A program made the position numbers and the translations under genes. The notes under the pieces were generated by a model. It had not been told where the DNA came from. It made no database searches and saw nothing but the letters and a program-made list of their open reading frames with translations. A stretch of 64,000 nt of DNA from assembly GCF_009857605.1 (NCBI RefSeq), contig NZ_WWCT01000016.1, positions 1 to 64,000 on the forward strand. The letters run 5' to 3'. Each line of letters begins with the position of its first letter. Position 1 is the stretch's first letter. Origin of the DNA: Duganella levis (lineage in GTDB: Bacteria; Pseudomonadota; Gammaproteobacteria; Burkholderiales; Burkholderiaceae_D). This document shows, in pieces, positions 28,960-41,606 of this stretch.

Positions 28960-29913
28960 ATGGCCGCGCGCGCGTTGTGGAAAGGGGCGATCAGCTTTGG
29001 TCTGGTCTATATTCCGGTCGAGATGTACACGGCTGTGCAGGAGCATGACCTGGACCTGACCATGCTGGACCGGCGCGACTTTTCGCCGGTCGGCTACAAG
29101 CGCTATAACAAGAAGACCGGCAAAGAGGTCACCTGGGACGATATCGTCAAAGGCTACGAATACGAGGATAACGAATACGTGGTGCTGTCGGACGAGGATC
29201 TGAAGCGCGCCAATGTGGAGGCGACGCAGACCATCGACATCGTGGCGTTTGTGGAGGCGGCCGATGTGCCATTGACGTATTACGAGACGCCCTACTATCT
29301 CGCACCATCAAAGGGCGGCAACAAGGTGTATGCGCTGCTGCGCGAGACCTTGCGCAAGGCCGGCAAGATCGGCATCGCCACGGTGGTGATGCGCACCAAG
29401 CAGCACCTGTGCGCGCTGGTCTGCGTGGAGGACAAGATCGTACTCAATACGCTGCGCTACGCGACCGAGATCCGCAGCGCCGAGGAGTTGAAACTGCCGC
29501 CGGCAACCTTGAAAGCGGCCGGCATCAGCGACAAGGAATTGAAGATGGCGCTGTCGCTGGTGGAAGGCATGAGCGAGCAATGGAAGCCGGAGCAGTATCA
29601 CGACACCTACAAGGAAGACGTGCTGGCCATGGTCAAGAAAAAGATCAAGGCTGGCCAAACCAAGACCATTACCGCGCCGGAGGCCGAGCCAAGCGCGCCT
29701 AAAGCATCGAACGTGGTCGACCTGGTGGCGTTGCTGCAGAACAGTCTGGGCAAGCGTGACGGCAAAGGTGCTGCCGCGAAGGCGGCTCCAGCAACACGCG
29801 CAAAGCCGGCAGCCAAACCAGCGGCCAAGCCGGCCGCGAAGAGCAGCGCCAAGCCGGCGGCACACGCCGCACCCGCGAAACGCAAACCCGTCGCCAGCCG
29901 CAAGGCTGCATGA
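28960..29913 (+). CDS. ku: DNA end-binding protein Ku
   Basis: A 317-residue bacterial Ku. The beta-barrel ring domain covers about residues 1-255 (start MAARALWKGAISFGLVYIPVEMY; DDIVKGYEYED). The C-terminal 50-60 residues are a basic Lys/Ala/Pro tail (AKPAAKPAAKPAAK) that in other species helps DNA binding and threading. It forms a homodimer that recruits LigD for non-homologous end joining; ligD lies 2.6 kb away on the opposite strand, separated by an AT-richer insert. Tail length varies among species and is long here. Confidence 0.96.
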   Translation: MAARALWKGAISFGLVYIPVEMYTAVQEHDLDLTMLDRRDFSPVGYKRYNKKTGKEVTWDDIVKGYEYEDNEYVVLSDEDLKRANVEATQTIDIVAFVEAADVPLTYYETPYYLAPSKGGNKVYALLRETLRKAGKIGIATVVMRTKQHLCALVCVEDKIVLNTLRYATEIRSAEELKLPPATLKAAGISDKELKMALSLVEGMSEQWKPEQYHDTYKEDVLAMVKKKIKAGQTKTITAPEAEPSAPKASNVVDLVALLQNSLGKRDGKGAAAKAAPATRAKPAAKPAAKPAAKSSAKPAAHAAPAKRKPVASRKAA

Positions 29914-29983
29914 TCAATCATCAAGTATCATTCTTGAAGTACTCGGCATCCGGGTCCAAATCCTCTTTGCGATACCGGTTCGG

Positions 29984-31720
29984 CTACTCTCGTTGTATTT
30001 CGATGATCGCGGCTTCGAGCACTTCGTCGCGCATTTCACGTAACCCCGTGATCGTCGGCACAACCTCGATATCGGGAATGATCCCAATACGCTGGGTGGG
30101 CCGTTTATCGGGATAGAACACCCCGATACCGCTGATCATGGTCCTTAATCCTCCCGGTAATGGAATCCGCGACACGTTACCATCGGCACCAGCCGTCGTG
30201 CTCCCGACTACCTTCGCGCGTGTCCCGACACGCAAGGCCATTGCGGTGTATTCAGACTGGCTCTGGGACTTCTCGTCGAGCAGTATCACCACCTTGCCAG
30301 CATAATGAGACGCTTGCGGCGCAAGAGTGAGTTCAGCCCCCCATTTGAAGCCGCCCGGATTGGCGAGATCACCGTTGGTGAATCGTACAAATTTGGTCGG
30401 CTTATCGATGAAATACTGGCCCAGCGCAAATGGCACGAAATCCGACGGATAGTTCCGGATATCGATGATCAAGCCTTTGGTGTGCGCGGCGCGCTCCATG
30501 TAGCCTGGAATATCTGCGCGCTTGATGGACGACAGCTTAATGTAGGCGATGTCATCAGTGAGAAGCTGAAACGTATCGCCCGCCTTGTCGTGCGTTACGC
30601 GGCTTGCTGGTCCGATTCTTGGCATACGGATGACGGAAATATTTCTCTCACCGTCGCTTTGCCGGACCTTTAATTGCACGCTACCGCAAGCGCCGACGGT
30701 CATATTTTCAGCGATATCGCGCAAGCGCGTCGGTTCATTCGAGGCCGCGTAATAAGGCCTCCATGAATCGACGAGTTGAGAGACCGGCACACCATCAATC
30801 GACTCGATGACATCGCCCCGCTTAATACCACTTTCAAGGCCGTCCTGATCGTCCGTGTAACCACTAATCGCCGCAACACCATCGACAAACCGAATCTGGA
30901 CAGGCAACTGGCACGCCCCTAGCGGTGGACGCACCTGCAGCGAACTCCATAAATTGGCGTGGGTATCATGAATCCGGGCGATGACAGCCATCATCGCCAG
31001 TTCGTAAGCCGAGCGATCTTTTGCCAAAGCCACCGGAACAATGGATTCGCCTAATACATTGTCCCAGTTTTCGCCTATCTGATCGCGGTATGGGGCCCAA
31101 TATTCGACGATATTCCAGAACCGAAACAGGGAGAGCAGTTGAAAGCCCGCATCCGGAAATTTTATGTCTTTATATTCGGCTTCCTTATCGAATACCGGAT
31201 TACCGATTTGTGGAGCCAAGGAAACGTAGTACTGCGCTCCCACGCTGCTTCGGTGACGATAAATCCTGTTCAAATCGCTGCGCAACTCTACGTTGAGTAG
31301 TTGCGTATCGCTCAACCAGCTTAAATTCGGCAACAACTGGAAATTCTGCTTTTCCAGACCGGCGCAATGATTGCACTCCGCAATCATTCCAAGCTGTCCG
31401 ATCCACTGGTGCAGAACGACATCGGCGCCAGCGCGATCCGTTGCCGCGATAACAGCTGGCAGCACCCGCAGCAGTTCATAGTCCCATTGGTATTGACCGG
31501 TAACGACCGACGGGTGGTGGTACTTCAAAAACCCCCAGACCTTCCCCGCGATGATGAGGTTGCTGACTTGTATCGGGGTGAGTTGCTGAAGGCTGATGCG
31601 AGAACCCGCATCGAATTCGTGGCTCGTGCCGGGCGCTTGCGTGCCGACGTCCGCTACCGCCATTTTCATTGCAAAAACACAGGCGAAAAGGGTATTACGA
31701 ATGATATTTTTCAGCATCAA
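29984..31720 (-). CDS. S41 family (C-terminal processing) peptidase, exported
   Basis: A 578-residue protein with an N-terminal signal peptide (NTLFACVFAMKMAVA). An N-terminal S41-associated region precedes a PDZ-like segment (GIKRGDVIESIDGVPV, about 300) and the tail-specific protease domain, with the catalytic Ser in EKSQSQSEYTAMA (about residue 486) and the following GSTTAGADGN. It cleaves unfolded periplasmic or outer-membrane substrates in the family's usual role. Base composition is visibly less GC-rich than its flanks, suggesting later acquisition. Convergent with ku. Confidence 0.85.
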   Translation of the reverse strand: MMLKNIIRNTLFACVFAMKMAVADVGTQAPGTSHEFDAGSRISLQQLTPIQVSNLIIAGKVWGFLKYHHPSVVTGQYQWDYELLRVLPAVIAATDRAGADVVLHQWIGQLGMIAECNHCAGLEKQNFQLLPNLSWLSDTQLLNVELRSDLNRIYRHRSSVGAQYYVSLAPQIGNPVFDKEAEYKDIKFPDAGFQLLSLFRFWNIVEYWAPYRDQIGENWDNVLGESIVPVALAKDRSAYELAMMAVIARIHDTHANLWSSLQVRPPLGACQLPVQIRFVDGVAAISGYTDDQDGLESGIKRGDVIESIDGVPVSQLVDSWRPYYAASNEPTRLRDIAENMTVGACGSVQLKVRQSDGERNISVIRMPRIGPASRVTHDKAGDTFQLLTDDIAYIKLSSIKRADIPGYMERAAHTKGLIIDIRNYPSDFVPFALGQYFIDKPTKFVRFTNGDLANPGGFKWGAELTLAPQASHYAGKVVILLDEKSQSQSEYTAMALRVGTRAKVVGSTTAGADGNVSRIPLPGGLRTMISGIGVFYPDKRPTQRIGIIPDIEVVPTITGLREMRDEVLEAAIIEIQRE

Positions 31721-31829
31721 TACCTGCCCGATGATCGTGATTCGAATTTGCCATTGATAACTTCGCCGTCGAAGTCATGGACAATAAGTAAGCTCTTGCC
31801 AATGTAAAAGGTTCACACTTGCCAATTAA

Positions 31830-32333
31830 TCAAATGAAAATTTGTTTCGCCAAGGGTTTCTTTATTATATTTCCCCGCAATATCCGCATCATAAGGACGG
31901 GCCCTCTAAGAGTGATTTTATTTTTCGCCTTTTCCAGCGCAATATCATTTTCCTTCCATGAGATAATCGATGGCAAGCGAGATTTAAAATAGTAGACAGT
32001 GACGCTACCGCCATTACTTTGCTGATATCCATATTTAACGATGCGATTTTTTATATCGTTTAACAAAATCAGGTCATCGCCAATCGATTCCATTTCAATA
32101 AAAAACCTTGCTGGCAGTGTCAGGTTCAATATCACCGAAGATCCGGAAAATGCTGCTATTAGCACAATCGGGGGCGCCGGTGGCAGTTTCAACGCCATTA
32201 ATATCGATTGAAAGATAAAAAATCCAACTATCGTACTGACAATATAGGAACCTAACTGTTTTAACGATTGCACCGGCAGCAAATGCCCAATCGGGCTACT
32301 TAACTCTTCCACGTCGGAAATTTCGATTTTCAT
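31830..32333 (-). CDS. Small membrane protein of unknown function
   Basis: A 167-residue protein whose middle has two hydrophobic helices (IVSTIVGFFIFQSILMALKL and a following PPIVLIAAFSGSSVILNL stretch). The C-terminal half is soluble and Lys-rich. No motif is recognised. Its codon use and AT content are far from the rest of the window, and no good ribosome site precedes the ATG. It lies 109 bases upstream of the S41 gene on the same strand and may be part of the same acquired unit. Confidence 0.55.
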   Translation of the reverse strand: MKIEISDVEELSSPIGHLLPVQSLKQLGSYIVSTIVGFFIFQSILMALKLPPAPPIVLIAAFSGSSVILNLTLPARFFIEMESIGDDLILLNDIKNRIVKYGYQQSNGGSVTVYYFKSRLPSIISWKENDIALEKAKNKITLRGPVLMMRILRGNIIKKPLAKQIFI

Positions 32334-32467
32334 AGGGAGTTAGCAATAACTGCGACAACAGTGAGGATAGCAGCTTGCTTGTCAGGAAAGTACGCGAAAT
32401 CTCACACGGAGATTTGATGAGAAGAGTGACCGGATTCGGATGCAGTCAGATATCCGGCGGGAGTCTA

Positions 32468-34972
32468 TTAGCCTTGCCCTGGCTTGAACTTCATCAGTTT
32501 CATCGCTGGGGCCAAGCCTTTGGCGGATTTGGCATAGTCGTCCCACGGCGTATTGCCGACGTCCAGCCGCGTGTGCACGTTGGTGACAGTCCAGTGGTCT
32601 GCGCTTGGCAGGCCATCCAGCTCTTCCCACGTGACCGGCACAGAAATGCCCAGACCCGGCCGCGTGCGTGCCGACCAGGCGCTGACTGTGGTGGCGCCGC
32701 GTCCATTGCGCAGGTAGTCGATGAAGATTTTGCCGACGCGGTTGCGCGGACCGCTCTTCAGGACGAAGCGTTCCGGTATCGTCTCCGCCATGTGCGCGAC
32801 AATGGTTTGTGAGAAGGACTTCACGTCATCCCAGCCATAGCCTGGCTTGATCGGCACCACGACGTGCAGGCCTTTGCCGCCGCTGGTCTTGAGGAAGGCC
32901 GGCAGGCCAAGCTCGGTGAGGAAAGCGCGCATCAGTTGCGCCGCTTCCTTTACCTCATCCCACGTGACGCCCTTGCCCGGATCGAGGTCGAAGATCATGC
33001 GGTTGGGCTTTTCGTAGCTGCTACCGTTGGCGTTTTGCGTGTGCAGCTCGACCACGTTCATTTGTGCAGCCGACAGCAAGCCCTCCTCCGTCGGCACTTC
33101 CAGCATCGGCGGATGCTCCGGGTCCAGCGATTGCTTGAACTGCTTCACGCCCGGCATGCGTGATACTTCGGCATGCTTCTGGAAGAACAGTTCACCGCCC
33201 ACGCCATCCGGCGCGCGCACCAGCGATACCGGGCGGCCTTTCAGATGCGGCAGCATCAATGGCGCCACCAGCGCGTAGTAGCGCACCAGCGTGATCTTGG
33301 TGGCGCCGCTTTGCTTGTCGATGACGCGGTCGGGATTGGTGATCTTGAGTGATTTGGGCAGCGTGCCCTCAATGGCGGTTTCCATCGCGGGTTCCTCCTT
33401 GATGCGCGCCGGCTGTTCGCGCACGATGGCGTTGGCTTTTTTGTCCTTGCGCAGGCCTTTGAAGACGGAATGACGGATCGAGCCGGAATGCGTCCATTCG
33501 CCGAAGGCCACTTCCGCTACCAATACGGGTTTGAGCCAGTGTGCTTTTTTATCGATGTCGCGGCTGGGGGCGAACGGGCTTTTGTCGGCGGCCTGTTTGT
33601 CCATCTTGGCTTTCAGGTCGGCCAGCGTGGTGGCGTTGAAGCCGCTGCCGACGTTGCCGGCGTATTGCAGTTTGCCGTCCTTGTCGTAGGTACCGAGCAG
33701 CAGTGAGCCAAAGCCACTGCGCGTACCCTGCGGATCGGTGTATCCGCCGATGACGAATTCCTGCCGCTGGCCGCATTTCAGTTTGATCCAGGTGCCGGTG
33801 CGACGCGCGGTATAGCGCGAGTCACGGCGTTTGCCGATGATGCCTTCGAGGCCCATCTGGCAGGCGGCGGCGATCATGTCCTGTGGCGTGGCGTTTAGTG
33901 CCGCGCTGAAGCGCACTGTGTCTGTCTGGCGCTTGGCGAGGACTTGTTCCAGCTCGGCGCGGCGTTGTTCCAGTGGCAGGTCGCGCAGGTCACGGCCGTT
34001 GTGGAATGGCAGGTCAAAGATGAAGTAGACGATGTCGCCAGGGGCGTTTTCGTCAAAGGCGTTTTGCAGGAGGCCGAAGTCGGGGCGGCCGTTGTCGTCG
34101 TGGACGACGATTTCGCCGTCGTACCAGCCGGCGGGCAGCTTCATTTTGCTCAGCGCCGCGTGCAGCGGTTGCAACTTGTGCGTCCAGTCGTTGCCGTTGC
34201 GGGTGATCAGGCGGATGTCCTTGCCTTCGATGCGGGCCAGGATGCGGTAGCCGTCGAATTTGACTTCAAATAGCCAGTCCTCCGCTGCGGTCGGCGGGGC
34301 ATCGACCAGCGTGGCCAGTTGGGGCGATAGCGTCTCCGGCAGCGCGGCTTTGGGTGCGGCGCGTTCGGCGGCTGCGGTGCGGGGAGACGCGGCCGGCACG
34401 GCGACAGGCGCCGCCCCAGCAGGCATCGGCAGCGCCTTGACGCTGTCGGGCATCTCGTCCACCAGGCTGAACTCCGCTGCCGGCCGCGCGTATTCGTCGT
34501 TCTCCTTAATAAGCAGCCAGGGTTCCTGCTTTTCGCCTTTGCCCTTCATGCGCACCAGCACCCAGCGGCCATGCATCTTGTGGCCGTGGATTTCAAATTT
34601 CAAGTTACCTGCCTTGAGCGCCTTGCGCGGATCGTCGAGCGGATGCCAGGTGCCCTTGTCCCAGATGATTACCTTACCTGCGCCGTACTGCTTGGGCGGG
34701 ATGGTGCCCTCAAAATCGTTATAGGAGATCGGATGATCCTCTACGTGCACAGCCATGCGCTTGTCGTGCGTGTCGTAGCTTGGGCCTTTGGGCACGGCCC
34801 AGCTCATCATTACGCCGTCCAGTTCCAGGCGGAAGTCGTAGTGCAGGCGCGTCGCCCAGTGCTTCTGGATGACAAACGTCAGCGCCTCCCTGCCCTCCTC
34901 GCCGCCTTCGGCAGGTTCGGGGGTGATGGCGAAGTTGCGTTTTGCCTTGTAGGTTTTGAGCGAGTCTTTCAT
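32468..34972 (-). CDS. ligD: Multifunctional ATP-dependent DNA ligase LigD
   Basis: An 834-residue NHEJ enzyme with three modules. An N-terminal 3'-phosphoesterase domain (about 30-140; HWATRLHYDFRLE and VEDHP) trims ends. The central ATP ligase domain has the adenylated Lys in EVKFDGYR (about residue 239) and TRNGNDWT. The C-terminal primase-like polymerase domain (about 545-830) has the catalytic Asp pair in DLDPGKG (about residue 661) and a DNA-binding RNGRGATTVSAW block. The order PE-LIG-POL is the Pseudomonas type. It works with Ku to close double-strand breaks. Confidence 0.95.
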   Translation of the reverse strand: MKDSLKTYKAKRNFAITPEPAEGGEEGREALTFVIQKHWATRLHYDFRLELDGVMMSWAVPKGPSYDTHDKRMAVHVEDHPISYNDFEGTIPPKQYGAGKVIIWDKGTWHPLDDPRKALKAGNLKFEIHGHKMHGRWVLVRMKGKGEKQEPWLLIKENDEYARPAAEFSLVDEMPDSVKALPMPAGAAPVAVPAASPRTAAAERAAPKAALPETLSPQLATLVDAPPTAAEDWLFEVKFDGYRILARIEGKDIRLITRNGNDWTHKLQPLHAALSKMKLPAGWYDGEIVVHDDNGRPDFGLLQNAFDENAPGDIVYFIFDLPFHNGRDLRDLPLEQRRAELEQVLAKRQTDTVRFSAALNATPQDMIAAACQMGLEGIIGKRRDSRYTARRTGTWIKLKCGQRQEFVIGGYTDPQGTRSGFGSLLLGTYDKDGKLQYAGNVGSGFNATTLADLKAKMDKQAADKSPFAPSRDIDKKAHWLKPVLVAEVAFGEWTHSGSIRHSVFKGLRKDKKANAIVREQPARIKEEPAMETAIEGTLPKSLKITNPDRVIDKQSGATKITLVRYYALVAPLMLPHLKGRPVSLVRAPDGVGGELFFQKHAEVSRMPGVKQFKQSLDPEHPPMLEVPTEEGLLSAAQMNVVELHTQNANGSSYEKPNRMIFDLDPGKGVTWDEVKEAAQLMRAFLTELGLPAFLKTSGGKGLHVVVPIKPGYGWDDVKSFSQTIVAHMAETIPERFVLKSGPRNRVGKIFIDYLRNGRGATTVSAWSARTRPGLGISVPVTWEELDGLPSADHWTVTNVHTRLDVGNTPWDDYAKSAKGLAPAMKLMKFKPGQG

Positions 34973-35127
34973 GTCGCCAGCCTATGCCCGTCACTGACAG
35001 AAAACCGTGCGCTGGCTAACTTGTAAGCGATTGTAAAGACCGTCAACGCTAGCAATCCGGGCCGCGTTTTTTGCTCAGAGACGCGGGAATTGTCCCGGGC
35101 CCAGAAAAACTGATAGAGGATTGAATC

Positions 35128-35466
35128 ATGACCAAAATTATCGCTACCCTGATCGCCGGCCTGTTCGCAACCGCTGCATTTGCACAGACTCCTGCCCCTA
35201 CTCCTGCTGCTGCCAAGGCAGAAGCCAAGGAAACCAAGACCGCCGCCAAGGCAGAAGCTAAAGAAACCAAGGCTGAGATCAAGGCAGAAGCCAAGACCGC
35301 CAAGGTAGAAGCCGATGCGAAAAAAGACGTCGCTGTCGCCAAGGCGGAAGAAAAATCCGACAAGGCTGACGCCCACGCCAAGGCCACCAAAACCAAAGCC
35401 AAGGCTCACGCCAAAGCCGAGAAAACCGAAGCCGCAGCAACGCCTGCGCCAGTCACCACCAAGTAA
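35128..35466 (+). CDS. Small exported Ala/Lys/Glu-rich repeat protein
   Basis: A 112-residue protein with a clear signal peptide (MTKIIATLIAGLFATAAFAQ). The mature part is almost only Ala, Lys, Glu and Thr in imperfect heptad-like repeats (AEAKETK-TAAKAEAKETK-AEIK), predicting one long charged helix. It ends in a short Thr/Ala/Pro segment. Similar small helical exported proteins are common in Burkholderiales, without assigned function. A good Rho-independent terminator follows (35488-35516). Confidence 0.75.
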   Translation: MTKIIATLIAGLFATAAFAQTPAPTPAAAKAEAKETKTAAKAEAKETKAEIKAEAKTAKVEADAKKDVAVAKAEEKSDKADAHAKATKTKAKAHAKAEKTEAAATPAPVTTK

Positions 35467-35487
35467 TTCCATTCGCTAGCGGCGAAA

Positions 35488-35516
35488 AAAAAAGCGGACC
35501 GAAGTCCGCTTTTTTG
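35488..35516. terminator. Bidirectional Rho-independent terminator
   Basis: Stem GCGGAC (35494-35499), loop CGAA, stem GTCCGC (35504-35509), with an A-run before and a T-run after. It serves the small Ala/Lys-rich gene on the plus strand and the RND efflux operon ending at 35531 on the minus strand. Confidence 0.9.
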
Positions 35517-35530
35517 CATTGCTGCTGCGC

Positions 35531-37036
35531 TTAGTTCTGCGCGACGTTTGGTGCGGCGCCAGCGCCGTCCCAACCACCACCCAGCGCACGAATCAACGCC
35601 ACCGTGGTCACTGCGCGATTGCCTCGCAGTTGCACCGCAGTGCGCTCCACCGTCGCCAGATTGCGCTGTGCGTCCAGCAGATCCAGATAGCTGGAACGAC
35701 CCGCCGAATACAGCTTCTGCGCCAGATCGGCCGAACGACGCGCCGATACTACTGCATCTTCAATCTGCACCGTCTGGCCAGCCAGGATACGCAGGCCCGC
35801 CAGATTGTCTTCCACTTCCGCGAACGCCGTCAGCACACTTTGACGATAGGTACCGACCGATTCTTCCAGCACTGCTTCGCTGCGCGTGATATTGGCCTTG
35901 TTACGGCCACCATCGATCAGCGGCATCGACAACGCCGCACCCAGCAGCCACGAACGGCTGCTCCACTTGAAGATGTCAGCCACGGTATTACCCGAGGTGC
36001 CACCCGCATTCGCGTTCAGCATCAGCGATGGGAACATCGCCGAACGCGCCACGCCGATGCGGGCATTAGCCGCTTCCATCGCGCGCTGTGCGGCGGCGAT
36101 GTCAGGACGGCGCTCCAGCAGCGTCGATGGCAGGCCGGCTGGAATCAATGGCAGCAAGGCGCCATCCAGCAGCGGGCTGTTGCCGGCCGTGTAGCTGGCC
36201 GCCGGTTTGCCCAGCAGGACCGCCAGCGCATGCTCGGTGGTCACGCGTTGGCGTTGCAGGCCAATGGCTTCGGCACGCGACGTCGCCAGTTCCGTCTTGG
36301 CGCGCGACAGGTCGAATTCGCCGATGTCGCCCAGGTCGAAACGACGCTGGTTGACTTTGACGTTTTCTTCGCGGGTCTGGACCGTGCGGTTCAACGTGTC
36401 CAGTTCAGCGTCGGTGGCACGCAGACGGAAGTACGTCTGCGCCACATCCGCCTGCACCGACAGCAGCACCGAGCGGTAAGTCGCTTCGACCTGCGCCGCA
36501 TCGCCACGCGCCGCAGCGACGTTGGACGATACGCGGCCGAACAGATCGACCTCGTAGCTGGCCGTCAGGTTGGCGCTGAACACTTTGGCCGGCGCCACCG
36601 GCGTGCCGGCCGGCAGGCCCAGTTCCACATCCGACTGGCGCAGACGCTGGGCGCCGACACCGACGCCGACTTGCGGAATGCGGTCCGCTTCAGCGATACC
36701 GGCAATGGCGCGCGCCTGCTTGACGCGGGCCGCAGCCACCGCCAGGTTGGCGTTGGCGCGGGTGGCTTCGTTGATCAGCTCATTCAGGGCCGTATCATTG
36801 AAGGCCAGCCACCACTCGCCGCGCGGCTGGGCTTCGGCGGCTTGCGCCGTTTTCCAGGTGCTGCCGTCGGCGGCGGTTTTGGTGGCCGCCGGTTGTTGCG
36901 ATTCCTTGAACGCGGTTGGCACGTCCATCGCAGGTTGCTTGAACTCCGGCGCTGCGCATGCGGTCATCAGCAAGGCCGCCAGGATGGGCGCTACGCCCTT
37001 GGCGATCATCTGCAGCTTGTTCATCGAGTTGACCAT
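35531..37036 (-). CDS. RND efflux outer membrane factor lipoprotein (OprM/NodT family)
   Basis: A 501-residue TolC-like channel. The leader carries a lipobox (LLMTACAAP), so it is anchored in the outer membrane through acylated Cys. Two repeats of the outer membrane efflux domain follow, with typical GEWWLAFNDTALNELI and the Ala-rich RVKQARAIAG helices. It is the third gene of the pump operon, one base after the pump stop; GGGAG lies a suitable distance upstream of the ATG at 37036. Confidence 0.93.
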   Translation of the reverse strand: MVNSMNKLQMIAKGVAPILAALLMTACAAPEFKQPAMDVPTAFKESQQPAATKTAADGSTWKTAQAAEAQPRGEWWLAFNDTALNELINEATRANANLAVAAARVKQARAIAGIAEADRIPQVGVGVGAQRLRQSDVELGLPAGTPVAPAKVFSANLTASYEVDLFGRVSSNVAAARGDAAQVEATYRSVLLSVQADVAQTYFRLRATDAELDTLNRTVQTREENVKVNQRRFDLGDIGEFDLSRAKTELATSRAEAIGLQRQRVTTEHALAVLLGKPAASYTAGNSPLLDGALLPLIPAGLPSTLLERRPDIAAAQRAMEAANARIGVARSAMFPSLMLNANAGGTSGNTVADIFKWSSRSWLLGAALSMPLIDGGRNKANITRSEAVLEESVGTYRQSVLTAFAEVEDNLAGLRILAGQTVQIEDAVVSARRSADLAQKLYSAGRSSYLDLLDAQRNLATVERTAVQLRGNRAVTTVALIRALGGGWDGAGAAPNVAQN

Positions 37037-37037
37037 A

Positions 37038-40226
<3,189 letters not shown>

Positions 40227-40232
40227 TTTTAA

Positions 40233-41462
40233 TTATTCCTTGGTAGTGCCCGTTTTAGCAGCGGCTACTTTCTGATCTTTTTTGGCGTTCATTTCTGCTG
40301 CCAGCGGATCGGCATCCATCGCCACGGTGTTCGGCGTCACCGGAGCGCCCGGTTTCACGCGTTGCAGGCCGTTGACGACGATTTTCTCGCCGGCTTTCAG
40401 ACCGTCACGCACGATGCGCAAACCATCGACTTGCTGACCCAGCTGCACCGGACGGTACTCGGCCTTGTTGTCCTTGCCGACCACGTAGACGAACTTGCGG
40501 TTCTGGTCGGTGTTGATGGCGCGGTCATTGATCAGCAGGGTCGACTTGGCGCCGGTACTGCCGGCCAGTTGCACGCGGGCGAACAGGCCAGGCACCAGCA
40601 GGCCATCGGCGTTGACCAGGATGGCGCGCATGCGCACCGAGCCGCTGCGCGGGTCGAGCTGGTTGTCGACGAATTCCAGCTTGCCTTCATGCGGGAAGCC
40701 GGTTTCGTTGGCCAGGCCGATTTTCACGCTGGCTGGTTTGCCCTGGTGAGCGGCGGCGCCGACGCGCAGGTAGGTGTCTTCGTCACCGTCGAAGGAGGCG
40801 TAGATCTGGTCCAGCGACACCACCGAGGTCAGCACGGCCGATGGATCGACCAGGTTGCCCAGCGTGATTTCCGCTTTCGACACGCGGCCGTTGATCGGCG
40901 ACGTCACTTGCGTGTAGCTCAGGTTGAGCTTGGCGGTTTCGTACTGGGCCTGGGCGGCACGCGCATCGGCGTCCAGTTGCTTGTAGCTCGACGCCGAAGT
41001 GTCGTATTCGCGCTGGGCGATGGCTTTGTCGGCCAGCAGCTTTTCAGCGCGGACCAGTTCCACCTTGGCCAGTTCAGTCTTGGCGCGCGCCGAGCTGGCG
41101 GCCGCTTCGGCACGGTTGGCTTCGGCCTGGAATGGACGTGGATCGATGACGAACAACACTTCGCCCTTTTTCACTTGCGAACCTGGCTTGAAGTTGATGG
41201 CCGTGATGAAGCCGCCCACGCGCGGACGAATCTGCACCTGGTCGATGGCTTCCAGACGGCCGGAGAACTCCTGCGTCTCGGTGATGGTTTTCTCGACTAC
41301 CAGCGCTGCCGATACCGGCGGCCCGCCGGCAGCGGCCGGTGGTGCTTCGGCTTTGCTGTTCGCTTCGCCGCAACCGGAAAGTGAGAATGCGGCCAGGCCC
41401 GCCAGTACCAGCGCGGCGACCAGCGGCCGGGCGATAGCAGTCATTGAGTTAACGGTTTTCAT
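40233..41462 (-). CDS. RND efflux periplasmic adaptor lipoprotein
   Basis: The start at 41462 (MKTVNSMTAIARPLVAALV) gives a leader with lipobox (FSLSGCGEA) and a 409-residue protein. Family features are the beta-barrel/lipoyl block FSGRLEAIDQVQIRPRVGGFI, the long helical hairpin with LADKAIAQREYDT, and the C-terminal LGQQVDGLRIVRDGLKAGEKIVVNGLQRV. It bridges pump and outer membrane channel. First gene of the three-gene operon; about 145 bases separate it from the hydrolase-like gene upstream. Confidence 0.95.
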   Translation of the reverse strand: MKTVNSMTAIARPLVAALVLAGLAAFSLSGCGEANSKAEAPPAAAGGPPVSAALVVEKTITETQEFSGRLEAIDQVQIRPRVGGFITAINFKPGSQVKKGEVLFVIDPRPFQAEANRAEAAASSARAKTELAKVELVRAEKLLADKAIAQREYDTSASSYKQLDADARAAQAQYETAKLNLSYTQVTSPINGRVSKAEITLGNLVDPSAVLTSVVSLDQIYASFDGDEDTYLRVGAAAHQGKPASVKIGLANETGFPHEGKLEFVDNQLDPRSGSVRMRAILVNADGLLVPGLFARVQLAGSTGAKSTLLINDRAINTDQNRKFVYVVGKDNKAEYRPVQLGQQVDGLRIVRDGLKAGEKIVVNGLQRVKPGAPVTPNTVAMDADPLAAEMNAKKDQKVAAAKTGTTKE

Positions 41463-41606
41463 GTTAATTCCTTTTTGTATGAAAATAATTAATGGAAAGG
41501 GCGGCACCGGGCGGTCTCAAGCAAAATCGAGAAAACACGGTACTAGCGCCCCGCTGGCAAGCCAGTGGGGACGTAACTCGGGTACTTCTTTAAGGAATGG
41601 GGAATC

